A stretch of 64,000 nucleotides of DNA, taken from NCBI RefSeq assembly GCF_030161435.1, contig NZ_BSSV01000007.1, forward strand, positions 186,001 through 250,000, in the 5' to 3' direction. Numbering within the stretch: position 1 is the first letter of the stretch; every line of letters starts with the position of its first letter. Source of the DNA: Thalassotalea loyana (GTDB lineage Bacteria; Pseudomonadota; Gammaproteobacteria; Enterobacterales; Alteromonadaceae). This document shows, in pieces, positions 17,836-26,651 of this stretch. Position numbers and translations under genes: made by a program. The notes under the pieces were generated by a model. The model was not told the origin of the DNA. It searched no databases and saw only the letters and a program-made list of their open reading frames with translations.

Positions 17836-17987
17836 ATCTATGCCCAGGAAAGTGTATTAGTGAGTGTGGTTACTCGCATTGTTACGAAAAAAAAACTATT
17901 TTGAAATAGTTACTTGCACTTTTTTAATAGCATTTTGATGTAAAACACCTAATGTAGTTATTAAGTAAGCTAAATCGAGAGTTAATT

Positions 17988-18587
17988 ATGCCATTACCTT
18001 TACTGTGGTTAGGTGCGGCTGCTGTTTCTGCGTTAGCGATAAAGTCAGCTGCAGATGATCGCAAAAAAGCCTATCAAGATCGTCGACTTAAAACCGGTGT
18101 AGATCGGTACTCTGGTGAACATGGAAGTGCAGTCGGTATTTACCCGACGGATTTATTCCATAGTGAGGTTGTTGTTGAGCCTGAAATAGGCAGCGTGGTT
18201 TGCTGTGGGATCGGTGGTTTATTTGAGCATACGGGGATATGGGTAGGTGACAATACCATCGTTGAGCTTGATGGTAATGGTCTTATCAAACCAATTTCAG
18301 CAAGGCGTTTCTTAGGTAATCGCAGTGGTGATAATATTTTTGTTGCCTGTGATTCAAACGCAACACCTTTAGCTTTGCCCGAGATCGCTCACAAAGCATT
18401 AGATCAAATTTATCAATATGAAGACTACCACCTGATTGAAAATAACTGTCATCAATTTATCTGGCACTTGTTTGATGAGCTGAAAACACCGATTACAAGC
18501 TTTAGTTCACTCAATGAAAATCTGGCGAAATATTACGATAGGGTAATTTATTGGGACTTAGCCAAAATAGATGATTTGAGATATTAG
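17988..18587 (+). CDS. LRAT/NC-domain papain-fold protein
   Basis: A 199-aa protein with a short hydrophobic N-terminus (LLWLGAAAVSALAI) that may anchor it in the membrane. The LRAT-like domain follows (about residues 62-165). It has the permuted NlpC/P60-type catalytic pair: His81 in FEHTGIWVG and Cys154 in ENNCHQFIW, the NC motif. Family members are thiol acyltransferases, phospholipases or amidases on lipid-like substrates. Bacterial LRAT proteins are mostly uncharacterised, so the substrate is unknown. Divergent from alaA, with a shared hairpin against proS at its 3' end. Confidence 0.83.
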   Translation: MPLPLLWLGAAAVSALAIKSAADDRKKAYQDRRLKTGVDRYSGEHGSAVGIYPTDLFHSEVVVEPEIGSVVCCGIGGLFEHTGIWVGDNTIVELDGNGLIKPISARRFLGNRSGDNIFVACDSNATPLALPEIAHKALDQIYQYEDYHLIENNCHQFIWHLFDELKTPITSFSSLNENLAKYYDRVIYWDLAKIDDLRY

Positions 18588-18609
18588 CAGCGAGAAGATG
18601 CACAAACAA

Positions 18610-18637
18610 AAACACCGCCAACTGGCGGTGTTTCTTT
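18610..18637. terminator. Bidirectional terminator between LRAT-like gene and proS
   Basis: AAACACCGCC / GGCGGTGTTT around an AACT loop, followed by TCTTTTTA on the plus strand. It lies 22 bases after the LRAT-like stop and just beyond the proS stop. Confidence 0.8.
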
Positions 18638-18653
18638 TTAACTATTGATGTCG

Positions 18654-20363
18654 TTATTTGAACAGCTCAAGTACGCTATCAATCGCGACAAGTGATTTTT
18701 CACCTGTGATGCGATCTTTTAGTTCAACTTCTTGGTTATCAAGGTTGCGTTCACCAACAACAAGTAGTTTTGGTGTGCCCATCAACTCATGATCGTTAAA
18801 CATCACACCTGGGCGCTCTTTTCTGTCGTCAAAGATAACTTCAATACCAGCTTGTTGTAATTGAGCGTATAGTTTCTCAGCTGTTTCTTGAACGCGTGCT
18901 GATTTATGCATGTTCATAGGCACGATCGCCACTTGGTATGGTGCAATGGCTGCTGGCCACTTAATACCGTATTTATCGTGGTTTTGCTCAATTGCTGCTG
19001 CGACAATACGAGATACACCAATACCGTAACAACCCATGGTTAAGGTTTGGTTTTTACCCGACTCCGTTAACACGCCACAATTCATTGCCTCAGCGTATTT
19101 TTGACCAAGCTGGAAGATATGACCCACTTCGATACCACGTTTAATTTCAATTTTACCTTTACCACATGGACTTGGATCGCCAGCTACTACGTTACGTAAA
19201 TCGGCAACTTCGTAGTTTTGCGCGTCGCGATCCCAGTTTGCACCAGTAAAGTGGAAACCGTCTTCATTCGCACCACAAACAAAATCAGCTAGATGTGCTG
19301 CACTGCGGTCAGCGATGACGCGGATGTTAAGGTTAACAGGGCCAATTGAACCCGCATTAGCACCAGTTGCTGCAACAAGCTCTTCATCTGATGCGAATGT
19401 TAATGGTGATGCAACACCTTCAAGCTTTTCTGCTTTTAATTCGTTTAGCTCGTGATCGCCACGTAGCACTAAAGCGATAACTGGTGCTTTTTCACCTTCT
19501 TGTGCTTCACCAAGTACCAATAAAGTTTTAACGGTTGTTGTAGCATCAATGTTTAAGAAGTTAGCTACTGCTTCGATAGTTTTTGCGTCTGGCGTTGCGA
19601 CTTTTTCTAATGACGCACTTGGTGCTGGGCGCTCACCAGCAGGCGCTAATGCTTCAGCCTTTTCAATGTTTGCCGCGTAATCGCTTTCATCGCTAAATGC
19701 GATATCGTCTTCACCTGAATCAGCCAACACGTGGAATTCGTGTGAACCTTCACCACCAATTGAGCCATTGTCAGCAATTACTGGACGGAAATCTAAACCC
19801 AAACGTTCGAAAATACGGCAGTACGCGTCGAACATCACTTGGTAAGTTTCTTTCAAGCATTCATCTGTTGTATGAAATGAGTAAGCATCTTTCATTAAGA
19901 ACTCACGACCACGCATTACACCGAAACGAGGACGAATTTCGTCACGGAACTTGGTTTGAATTTGGAATAAGTTCATTGGTAATTGCTTGTAGCTACTAAT
20001 TTCGTTGCTTACAAGCTTGGTGATAACTTCTTCGTGCGTTGGGCCTAAAACAAATGGGCGTTGATGGCGGTCATTTAAGCGCAGTAATTCAGGGCCGTAG
20101 TCGTCCCAGCGACCTGACTCTTCCCATAAATCTGAAGGTTGAACCATTGGCATCAATACTTCAATTGAACCCGCACGTTCCATTTCTTCACGTACGATGT
20201 TTTCTACTTTCTTTAGCACTTTTAAACCAGTGGGTAACCACGTATACAAACCTGAAGCTAGGTGGCGAATTAAACCCGCACGTAGCATTAATTGGTGGCT
20301 AACAACTTCAGCGTGAGCTGGGGTTTCTTTTAACGTAGAAAGTAAGTATTGACTAGTACGCAT
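18654..20363 (-). CDS. proS: Prolyl-tRNA synthetase
   Basis: Charges tRNA-Pro with proline in the cytosol. The 569 aa correspond to the bacterial ProS form with an editing (INS) domain between class II motifs 2 and 3 (about residues 225-390), which hydrolyses Ala-tRNA-Pro. Motif 1 lies around [21 protein letters not shown], motif 2 around [25 protein letters not shown], and motif 3 around [17 protein letters not shown]. The C-terminal anticodon-binding domain starts near [10 protein letters not shown]. Length compares with 572 in E. coli. Monocistronic. Firm. Confidence 0.98.
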   Translation of the reverse strand: MRTSQYLLSTLKETPAHAEVVSHQLMLRAGLIRHLASGLYTWLPTGLKVLKKVENIVREEMERAGSIEVLMPMVQPSDLWEESGRWDDYGPELLRLNDRHQRPFVLGPTHEEVITKLVSNEISSYKQLPMNLFQIQTKFRDEIRPRFGVMRGREFLMKDAYSFHTTDECLKETYQVMFDAYCRIFERLGLDFRPVIADNGSIGGEGSHEFHVLADSGEDDIAFSDESDYAANIEKAEALAPAGERPAPSASLEKVATPDAKTIEAVANFLNIDATTTVKTLLVLGEAQEGEKAPVIALVLRGDHELNELKAEKLEGVASPLTFASDEELVAATGANAGSIGPVNLNIRVIADRSAAHLADFVCGANEDGFHFTGANWDRDAQNYEVADLRNVVAGDPSPCGKGKIEIKRGIEVGHIFQLGQKYAEAMNCGVLTESGKNQTLTMGCYGIGVSRIVAAAIEQNHDKYGIKWPAAIAPYQVAIVPMNMHKSARVQETAEKLYAQLQQAGIEVIFDDRKERPGVMFNDHELMGTPKLLVVGERNLDNQEVELKDRITGEKSLVAIDSVLELFK

Positions 20364-20461
20364 TTAAAATTATGTCCATGTCGGATGATTCAAAAATAAA
20401 GTGGCTTATTCTAACAGGGCGTTTATCGTGGCAAAAGGGCTAACGCGATAAAAATTCGTAA

Positions 20462-21541
20462 TTACCGTGATTGATAAACATTGATAGTATTTAATACCGC
20501 TTGATTTTCACCCATTCCACCAATTGTAATAAACTGGTTGTTAAATTTGAGTAGGGCTCGATGGTCCATCGTGTTGGTATTTGTTTTCGATTTTTGCCAA
20601 GTATTCGATGACAAACTATAGCGCCAAAGTGCACCGTCAGGCTCTGATGGTACTTGGTTATAGCCAATGCCACTGTAATTGTATGGATTATCACTACCAC
20701 CAATAAAGACAATACTATTGGAGGCTTCATCGCCCATAGCCGCCATCCGATATCTTGCTGTACCTGTTGGGTGAGGCAGGGTTGTCCAGTGGATTTTGGT
20801 TAAGTCCTTGTCGTTTATTTTGCCCTTATAACAAGCCGGTTCTGCAGAAAATCCTCGACGCTTTTGCGGGTAGTAGTCGACTTTTACACCATCACAAATC
20901 ACCATCGTATCGCCAACAATTCCACCAGCTTGACCAAAAACGGGTTTGCCAGGAAATGGTGACGCCTGTTGCCACGTATCTGTTTGGGTATCATAAACCT
21001 GCACTAAGTTTACGTTGCCGTCATTATGCCAGCCACTAATCAAGTATATGTATCTTTCTTGATAGGAGAGGGCGACACTATCATCAACAGGCACTGGCAT
21101 GGGTGCAAGTTCTGTATATTGATTGTTGACGACGTCAAAACGGTAGACATCGGGTACCGAAACCTCACTATGATCTGCGGCAACTGTGTAACCACCAAAA
21201 ACATATGCGTTTGGCCCTATCGCTGCTGCGACACTAGCTAAACGGCCAACTAATCCATCAATAGGTTTTTTAATCGGCACAGGTTTAGCTGTTTTCCATA
21301 CATTTTTTGACGCCTGATAAACGAACACTTTATTGTGTACGTCATGATGGGTTTTACCTTGAGCTAAGCCTGAAAATGAAATTAAATATTCGTCATCGTT
21401 CACATGGATTTGCGTTGCGGCATTGTTGGCAACGGCTTCAGGTAAATTAGCAAGATTCTTGCTATTGGCTGCGTAAATCGTTTGATTGAAAAGTAATAAT
21501 GCAGTGGTTAACGCAGAGGTGTAAAGAAGGCGTTTGCTCAT
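20462..21541 (-). CDS. Periplasmic kelch-repeat beta-propeller protein
   Basis: A 359-aa exported protein with a signal peptide (about residues 1-24, ending IYA). Kelch repeats follow: blades are marked by GG or SG pairs followed by Y...V..YD...W, for example VFGGYTVAADHS, YLISGWHNDGNVNLVQVYDTQTDTWQQ, VFIGGSDNPYNYSGIGYN and ITIGGMGENQAV. The arrangement resembles NanM-like mutarotases and galactose-oxidase-like propellers, but I see no residues that fix an activity and no sialic acid genes nearby. It may be a sugar-binding or isomerising propeller; function not assigned. Confidence 0.82.
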   Translation of the reverse strand: MSKRLLYTSALTTALLLFNQTIYAANSKNLANLPEAVANNAATQIHVNDDEYLISFSGLAQGKTHHDVHNKVFVYQASKNVWKTAKPVPIKKPIDGLVGRLASVAAAIGPNAYVFGGYTVAADHSEVSVPDVYRFDVVNNQYTELAPMPVPVDDSVALSYQERYIYLISGWHNDGNVNLVQVYDTQTDTWQQASPFPGKPVFGQAGGIVGDTMVICDGVKVDYYPQKRRGFSAEPACYKGKINDKDLTKIHWTTLPHPTGTARYRMAAMGDEASNSIVFIGGSDNPYNYSGIGYNQVPSEPDGALWRYSLSSNTWQKSKTNTNTMDHRALLKFNNQFITIGGMGENQAVLNTINVYQSR

Positions 21542-21593
21542 TAAGTAATTGCTTTTGTCGGATTATTTATCGATAGAGCTTAACGAACTGACA

Positions 21594-22577
21594 CTACCTT
21601 GTCATTTTTTTCACAAAAACAACGACGAATAAGGCGATGGTAAAGCTTCCTGTAAAAGCCTCAAATGCTGCAATGGCCCTCGATACTCCAATAGGCGTGA
21701 AATCGCCATAGCCCAACGTCGTAAACGTCACAATTGAGTAGTAGAGACAGCTGAAAAACCAATTAATATTCTGACTGAGGGGCGCATTGACGTCAAAGAT
21801 ATAGAATTCACCATGGTAATTTAAACCTGTAAGGCTATACAAGATGGCACAAATGAAAATAAGGAGTATTGAAAAGCCAACGATGCGAATTGGCTCTTCT
21901 CCGTAACCACAAAATAGATCTATCGCCTTGGAGACTATGCGTTTTGCTGAGTATTTAGGTTGTTGCATTCGGCGCATGGTGAGTTCTTTCTTGATAAAAG
22001 CCCCTGCGTAATTAAACAAGCCCTCGGATTCAGCATGTTTGCGTAAATCACGATAAATTTCTTCTGATTGAATAAAGTACTCGTGAGCACTCTTTTGATG
22101 ACTTTTGGCTATAGCGAGTTTGGCTAAATCTTCTTGAAAAATGGTTTTTCCAAATTCGATATTCTCAATCTTACACCCGTGGAGTCGAATACCTAGCATA
22201 TTTGCATTGCGCAGCGAGGCGCAGTTCAAGTTGGCATCACGCAAATCGGCCTTCATGAGACTTGCATTATCAAGGTTAGCATTGAACATGTGAGCATCGC
22301 GCAAGCTAGCACGATAGAAGTCGCAGTATGATAAATCGTAACCAGTTTTGTGGCCGTGATTAACTAGGTCAATATCGTCAAGTTGGCAGCGTTGCAGCTT
22401 TAGGCCACGTGTAAATCCACCGTGCTGGGCATAGTGTTCAAGTTTATCTTTAATATCTGCACCAGATTTATCGACATTTGCACTGTGCCAAAAACATAAG
22501 CCATCGTCAGTCGCATGGTTTGGGCAAAGGTGTCCGTCTGGATCAATATACTGACATTTTTGCTGTTCTTCACTCAT
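21594..22577 (-). CDS. Pentapeptide-repeat protein fused to a two-helix potassium-type channel
   Basis: A 327-aa fusion. Residues 8-31 hold a Cys/His cluster (CxxxxxxxxC, then CFWH) that could bind zinc. Residues about 60-150 are pentapeptide repeats with the A(D/N)Lxx pattern (LRDAHMFNANLDNASLMKADLRDANL), forming a right-handed quadrilateral helix. After a helical linker come a membrane helix (about 233-252), a pore loop with the selectivity filter TTLGYGD (286-292) and a second helix to the C-terminus, i.e. an Ion_trans_2 channel. Predicted inner-membrane cation channel, probably potassium, gated or localised by its cytosolic repeat domain. The ligand is unknown. Confidence 0.9.
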   Translation of the reverse strand: MSEEQQKCQYIDPDGHLCPNHATDDGLCFWHSANVDKSGADIKDKLEHYAQHGGFTRGLKLQRCQLDDIDLVNHGHKTGYDLSYCDFYRASLRDAHMFNANLDNASLMKADLRDANLNCASLRNANMLGIRLHGCKIENIEFGKTIFQEDLAKLAIAKSHQKSAHEYFIQSEEIYRDLRKHAESEGLFNYAGAFIKKELTMRRMQQPKYSAKRIVSKAIDLFCGYGEEPIRIVGFSILLIFICAILYSLTGLNYHGEFYIFDVNAPLSQNINWFFSCLYYSIVTFTTLGYGDFTPIGVSRAIAAFEAFTGSFTIALFVVVFVKKMTR

Positions 22578-22635
22578 ACAAACAGTATAGTAAGGTTCTA
22601 AAATTATTCATGTTTCTTAGTAAGGTAAAATTGAT

Positions 22636-23121
22636 ATGGCCAATACCGTTGTTTTAGCTGATTACCACAATCCTACTCACGCGCAAGACCTTGTTATGTT
22701 ACTCAATGCTTATGCCAAAGATCCTATGGGGGGAGGCGAGCCTTTATCGACGTTTACCCAAGACAACTTGATCAAAGCTTTACGAGAGCAGCCGCAGGTT
22801 CTTTCGTTGATATGTTATGTGGATGATAAGCCTGCTGGCTTGGTCAACTGTGTTAAAGGCTTTTCGACATTTAGCGCCAAGCCATTAATCAACATTCATG
22901 ATGTCGTGGTATTAAAACAATTTCGAGGCTTAGGCATTAGTCAACTTATGATTCAACAAGTTGAAGCTATAGCCATCGAACATGGGTGTTGTAAGCTAAC
23001 TTTAGAAGTTTTAGAAGGAAATGTCGTAGCCAAAGCAGCCTACAAAAAACTTGGTTTTGGTGGTTATGAGCTTGACCCCAAAATGGGGCAAGCTGTGTTT
23101 TGGCAAAAAACGCTCAGTTAA
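22636..23121 (+). CDS. GNAT family N-acetyltransferase
   Basis: A 161-aa single-domain GNAT enzyme. Motif A is clear: INIHDVVVLKQFRGLGISQLMIQQVEAIA (about residues 87-115), with the acetyl-CoA pyrophosphate-binding Q/RxxGxG pattern as FRGLGI. Motif B follows in KLTLEVLEGNVVAKAAYKKLGFGGYEL. No N-terminal extension or second domain. Substrate unknown. It starts 58 bases from the divergent channel gene and its stop abuts the convergent S4 protein gene with no gap, so the two transcripts overlap at their 3' ends. Confidence 0.88.
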   Translation: MANTVVLADYHNPTHAQDLVMLLNAYAKDPMGGGEPLSTFTQDNLIKALREQPQVLSLICYVDDKPAGLVNCVKGFSTFSAKPLINIHDVVVLKQFRGLGISQLMIQQVEAIAIEHGCCKLTLEVLEGNVVAKAAYKKLGFGGYELDPKMGQAVFWQKTLS

Positions 23122-23520
23122 TTAAAACTTAATTGAACGACGTCGACCACCAGTTGGTTGTGTCGGCGTATCTTTTTTTTGTGAGTTTGAAGGAGGCTTA
23201 TTCTTCTTTGCCTTTGGTTTGCTGCCTGTTGATTTTGGCTTCTTGGCACCAGCATGCTTCTCGGTTTTAGGTTTTCTTATGACTTCTACTGGCTCATTAT
23301 GGCAAATGAGCTCAATAATATCGCCATTAAACGCGACAATATCGCCATGGTAAACTTTCTTGCGCTTTTGCGTTTCCACCTCATCATTGAGGAAAACATA
23401 CCCTTGACTAATTAGCACTTTTGCTTCGCCACCGCCGCCAACAAGGTCAGCAAGTTTTAACAATTTGTATAGCTCAATAGGTTGTTGTTCAAGTTCAACT
23501 TGATAGTGGTTACCAGACAT
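23122..23520 (-). CDS. S4-domain RNA-binding protein (YbcJ-like) with basic tail
   Basis: A 132-aa protein. Residues about 1-75 form an S4-like RNA-binding domain related to YbcJ: IELYKLLKLADLVGGGGEAKVLISQGYVFLNDEVETQKRKKV, including the GGxAK..I..G.V.vNGEve pattern. Residues 80-132 are a Lys/Pro/Ser/Gly-rich disordered tail ending GGRRRSIKF, not found in the short E. coli YbcJ. The tail suggests extra RNA or ribosome contacts. Proposed role in RNA or ribosome assembly is from the family only. Confidence 0.85.
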   Translation of the reverse strand: MSGNHYQVELEQQPIELYKLLKLADLVGGGGEAKVLISQGYVFLNDEVETQKRKKVYHGDIVAFNGDIIELICHNEPVEVIRKPKTEKHAGAKKPKSTGSKPKAKKNKPPSNSQKKDTPTQPTGGRRRSIKF

Positions 23521-23642
23521 AGCACAGTCAATTCAGTTTCTAGAAGGCTTAGTTTAACATTTCAGTTGGTTACAAGTAAGTATCCTTAATGAAAACTTAA
23601 TGTTACGAAAAATAATGTGAACACAAATTACACATTATTTGC

Positions 23643-23670
23643 TTGTTTTACACTTTTTAACATGTATAAT
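23643..23670 (+). promoter_or_regulatory. Promoter in front of the c-di-GMP riboswitch
   Basis: Consensus -10 TATAAT at 23665-23670 with a TTGTTT -35-like element at 23643-23648, 16 bases apart. A start about 7 bases further places the 5' end just before the riboswitch aptamer. Confidence 0.7.
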
Positions 23671-23677
23671 GCGCGCC

Positions 23678-23763
23678 ATCAGAAACGGCAAGGTTCTTGA
23701 AAAAGTTCCACGCAAAGCCACCGGTCTAAGGATGATATCTAAGACAGCGGGGTTGCCTGAAAG
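23678..23763 (+). promoter_or_regulatory. Cyclic-di-GMP-I (GEMM-I) riboswitch
   Basis: The aptamer core matches the class I c-di-GMP riboswitch. ACGGCAAGG is followed by a GAAA tetraloop arm, then the invariant ACGCAAAGCC, a tetraloop-receptor segment CCGGTCTAAG, and a closing AGCGGGGTTGCC. Outer bases TCAG and CTGA can form stem P1. The order and spacing agree with the Vibrio cholerae Vc2 aptamer as I remember it. The first arm has two U-U mismatches. About 55 bases lie between the aptamer and the DUF3718 start; I see no terminator hairpin there, so control of translation is more likely. The ribosome binding site would be in TTAGGAT. Confidence 0.9.
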
Positions 23764-23818
23764 CACATCTTTGCATCCGTTTCATAATTTTATTATCTAC
23801 TTCTTAGGATTTGTTGTT

Positions 23819-24163
23819 ATGAAAAATTTGCTCGCTGTATTATCAATTGCTTTAACTTCTACATTCGTTGCTGCACCAGTTCAGGCTTCTACTATTGGCC
23901 AGTCAGTGTGTGAATATGTAGCAGCTGATGATAAATCACGTTTACGTTCATTCTTAAAAACGAATAAATTGAAAATCCGTAATATCTATGATGGTTTAGA
24001 GTGTAACGGTGCAAACTTACTTGCATTTGCTAGCGATAAAAACGCAGTTAAAACGGGTTCTTTAATTATTTCTAAGTTACCTAAGAAAACAGTTGAAGCT
24101 CACCTAGCAAGCATCAAATCAGCTGAACTAAGCGCTGCAGCTCAAAAGCGTGTAAATGGCTAA
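23819..24163 (+). CDS. Secreted DUF3718 protein under c-di-GMP riboswitch control
   Basis: A 114-aa exported protein with signal peptide MKNLLAVLSIALTSTFVAAPVQA. The mature domain matches DUF3718: VCEYVAADDKSRLRSFLKTNKLKIRNIYDGLECNGANLLAFA, with two cysteines (Cys31 and Cys60) likely to form a disulfide in the periplasm. I start at this ATG because the signal peptide begins here. The frame is open for 60 codons upstream, but that stretch is the riboswitch and its promoter. Function is unknown. A riboswitch in its leader implies a role in motility, attachment or biofilm state. A strong terminator follows. Confidence 0.88.
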   Translation: MKNLLAVLSIALTSTFVAAPVQASTIGQSVCEYVAADDKSRLRSFLKTNKLKIRNIYDGLECNGANLLAFASDKNAVKTGSLIISKLPKKTVEAHLASIKSAELSAAAQKRVNG

Positions 24164-24174
24164 CAGTTCTATTT

Positions 24175-24208
24175 AAAAAAAAGCGAGCTTAATGCTCGCT
24201 TTTTTTTA
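24175..24208 (+). terminator. Rho-independent terminator after the DUF3718 gene
   Basis: AAAAAAAAGCGAGC / GCTCGCTTTTTTTT around a TTAAT loop, 11 bases after the stop. It can also stop the convergent lacI-type operon. Confidence 0.88.
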
Positions 24209-24232
24209 CTCTCTAGTTGTTCGACAGGGCCA

Positions 24233-25237
24233 TCAGTTTGTTAATTTACTGACAGAATCCCTAACAATGACAGTTGGTTCAAACACTCTTTCTATTTCTA
24301 ATTTCTTTTGTTGATACACGTCTCTTAATACAAGTTGCGCCGCCATTTTACCCATTTCATCAACTGGGTTATCAATTGTGGTGAGTGTTGGATACAAGTA
24401 GTTGGCAAATATCACGTTATCGAAGCCAATAATTGATAACTGCTCGGGTAGGTTAATATTATGCTCTCTTGCATATTTCATGGCACCTGACGCCATTTCA
24501 TCATTGGCGCAAACTAATGCGGTAAAATTAAATTTTTCATCTAAAAAGTGCTTTAAGCCAGCGCTACCACCTATCTCTCTAAAGTCACCAATATAGAATA
24601 GATTTTCATCAAACTCGATGTCATGTTCTTTCAACGCACGCTTGTGGCCTTGAAGACGGTTGCTGGCATCAGCTTTGAATTGCGGGCCAGCAATATAGGC
24701 AATGTTAGTATGGCCAAGATCAATGAGTGTTTTAGTCGCTAAATAACCACCAGCTTCATTGTCCAAACTAATACATTTATCTTTAAGTGCTTCAACATGT
24801 CTGCTCATAGAATAAACGGGCACTTTACCTTTGTTGATTTCAATCAGATACTCATCACTGACAGCTTCGACATGCGCAATGATCGCGTCGCAGTTTCGAC
24901 CAATAAGAAATTCTATACCATCCTTTTCTTTTTCTTCTTCTGAGTGACCAGTAGTGATAATAACGTGTTTACCCGCAGCACGAAGCTCCGTTTCTATGCC
25001 AGACATCATTTGACCAAAGAAAGCACCGCTCAATTCAGACACTAAAATACCAATACTGTTTGAGCAGTTAGACGCTAGTGATTGTGCAATAGCATTAGGG
25101 CGATAACCTAGCGTGTCCATTGCCTCTAATACTTTCTTTTTTGTTTTATCACTGACTCTTGCATTTTTGTTCATTACCCGTGAAACGGTCGCTAATGAAA
25201 CGCCTGCTAGTTTTGATACTTCGTAGATTGTTGCCAT
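24233..25237 (-). CDS. LacI-family transcriptional regulator of the beta-glucoside locus
   Basis: A 334-aa repressor with the LacI helix-turn-helix at residues 1-30 (TIYEVSKLAGVSLATVSRVMN). The hinge helix and a periplasmic-binding-protein-like sugar-binding core follow (about 60-330). It is the last gene of the GH1 - GPH symporter - regulator operon, so it probably controls its own expression. LacI proteins bind palindromes with a central CG. The four or five GAAAGCGCTTAC-type sites near 28.0, 28.1, 41.0, 41.06 and 41.28 kb are the natural candidates. Inducer would be a beta-glucoside or glucose; this is inferred from neighbours. Confidence 0.92.
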   Translation of the reverse strand: MATIYEVSKLAGVSLATVSRVMNKNARVSDKTKKKVLEAMDTLGYRPNAIAQSLASNCSNSIGILVSELSGAFFGQMMSGIETELRAAGKHVIITTGHSEEEKEKDGIEFLIGRNCDAIIAHVEAVSDEYLIEINKGKVPVYSMSRHVEALKDKCISLDNEAGGYLATKTLIDLGHTNIAYIAGPQFKADASNRLQGHKRALKEHDIEFDENLFYIGDFREIGGSAGLKHFLDEKFNFTALVCANDEMASGAMKYAREHNINLPEQLSIIGFDNVIFANYLYPTLTTIDNPVDEMGKMAAQLVLRDVYQQKKLEIERVFEPTVIVRDSVSKLTN

Positions 25238-25293
25238 ATATAGTTATTCAGAATTCCTAAACAGTAAAATACTAACAAATTTTATAAGGTTTA

Positions 25294-26622
25294 TTAACTT
25301 GCCGTTAGATTTAATTTCGCTTGAATTTCGTCTAGCTTCTTAGCATTTAGCGTGTACTTAGCCATCACAGCAGCCGCAAAATAAGAACCTAATGCAGGTA
25401 AAAGAGTAAAGCTAATCAATATGCCCTGTTTGGTCGCTTCTGTTTGCTCGATGTTTGGCTGATAGTTGTAATATGCCATTAGCCATCCCGCGAGTGCTCC
25501 GCCAATGGCGACTCCCATTTTGATAAAGAAAATGATGCCCGAATAAATTAAGCCAGTGATTCGAATACCCGTTTTATCATGACCATAATCAATCGTGTCT
25601 GCCATTTTAGCCCACAGTAAAGGCGTCGCCATATCCAAGAAAAACTTCCACAAAATAAATGCAGCAAAAGCTAAATAAATTTGATCTGGTTGAATGAAAA
25701 ACGCTAAGGCACATAGTGTTGCAGCAATGACTTGTAACGTAATGTAGGCTTTAATCTTACATACACGCTCGGCTAAAGGTTGCGCAACAGCACAACCAAT
25801 CATCGATGCAATGACACCTACTGTTATGAAGGGAGTCATTAACTCTTCATCGCCTAAATAATATTTGACGTAATAGACCGCTAGCGTGAATTTTAACACT
25901 TGGCCAGAGAGCAGAAATAGGGCGACCAAACACAGGATTCGCCATTGGTCATTCTTCCATAAATGCTTTAGTGCAATTAAAAACGGTACGGATTGCTCTT
26001 TAGGTTGTTCTATACGCTCTTTTGTACCTGCGAAACAGAGTAAAAATAAAACAAAACCTAGGATACTCATCGCAGTCATTGCCAACTGATAACCTTTGGC
26101 ATCATCGCCTTGACCGAAAAACTCAACCAACGGCATAGTGCATGCCGCAACAATTAATCCCCCTAACATCCCGAAAACAAAGCGGTATGACTGGACGGTT
26201 ACACGTTCTTTTGCATCAGCCGTGATTACACCGCCTAATGCGCAATAGGGGATATTAATTGCCGTATAAGCAATCATTAGTAATGTATAAGTTGTAAAAC
26301 AATAGATTATCTTGGCGGTACCCTCCAAATCAGGAGTGGTAAACGCTAACACACTGATAATGGCAAAAGGTAGTGCTAACCAGAGCAGGTAAGGGCGAAA
26401 ATGCCCCCAACGTGTTTGGGTTTTGTCGGCGATTGAACCCATCAAAGGATCAGTGACGGCATCGAATATTCTAACCGCTAGGAACATAGTACCAACTATA
26501 GCCGCATCTAAACCGACAACATCGGTGTAATAGAGCATGAGAAATGTCATTACCGTTTGGAAAATGATATTGCTTGCGGTATCACCTAATCCATAGGCTA
26601 CTTTTTCTTTAACACTGATCAT
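25294..26622 (-). CDS. GPH-family sugar:cation symporter (MFS)
   Basis: A 442-aa inner-membrane transporter with 12 predicted helices. The N-terminus VKEKVAYGLGDTASNIIFQ and the loop DAVTDPLMGSIADKTQTRWGHFRPYLL (about residues 53-79) are hallmarks of the glycoside-pentoside-hexuronide:cation symporter family. Members import oligosaccharides or glycosides with Na+ or H+. It lies between the GH1 glucosidase and the LacI regulator, so a beta-linked disaccharide or short oligosaccharide such as cellobiose or laminaribiose is the likely substrate (inference). The 29-base gap to GH1 indicates one transcript. Confidence 0.92.
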   Translation of the reverse strand: MISVKEKVAYGLGDTASNIIFQTVMTFLMLYYTDVVGLDAAIVGTMFLAVRIFDAVTDPLMGSIADKTQTRWGHFRPYLLWLALPFAIISVLAFTTPDLEGTAKIIYCFTTYTLLMIAYTAINIPYCALGGVITADAKERVTVQSYRFVFGMLGGLIVAACTMPLVEFFGQGDDAKGYQLAMTAMSILGFVLFLLCFAGTKERIEQPKEQSVPFLIALKHLWKNDQWRILCLVALFLLSGQVLKFTLAVYYVKYYLGDEELMTPFITVGVIASMIGCAVAQPLAERVCKIKAYITLQVIAATLCALAFFIQPDQIYLAFAAFILWKFFLDMATPLLWAKMADTIDYGHDKTGIRITGLIYSGIIFFIKMGVAIGGALAGWLMAYYNYQPNIEQTEATKQGILISFTLLPALGSYFAAAVMAKYTLNAKKLDEIQAKLNLTAS

Positions 26623-26651
26623 AATAATTATTCTTATATTTTTTTGATGGG

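Noticed and set aside
23639-23818. N-terminal extension of the DUF3718 protein by 60 codons
   Set aside because: The stretch is the promoter and c-di-GMP riboswitch; the signal peptide starts at 23819.
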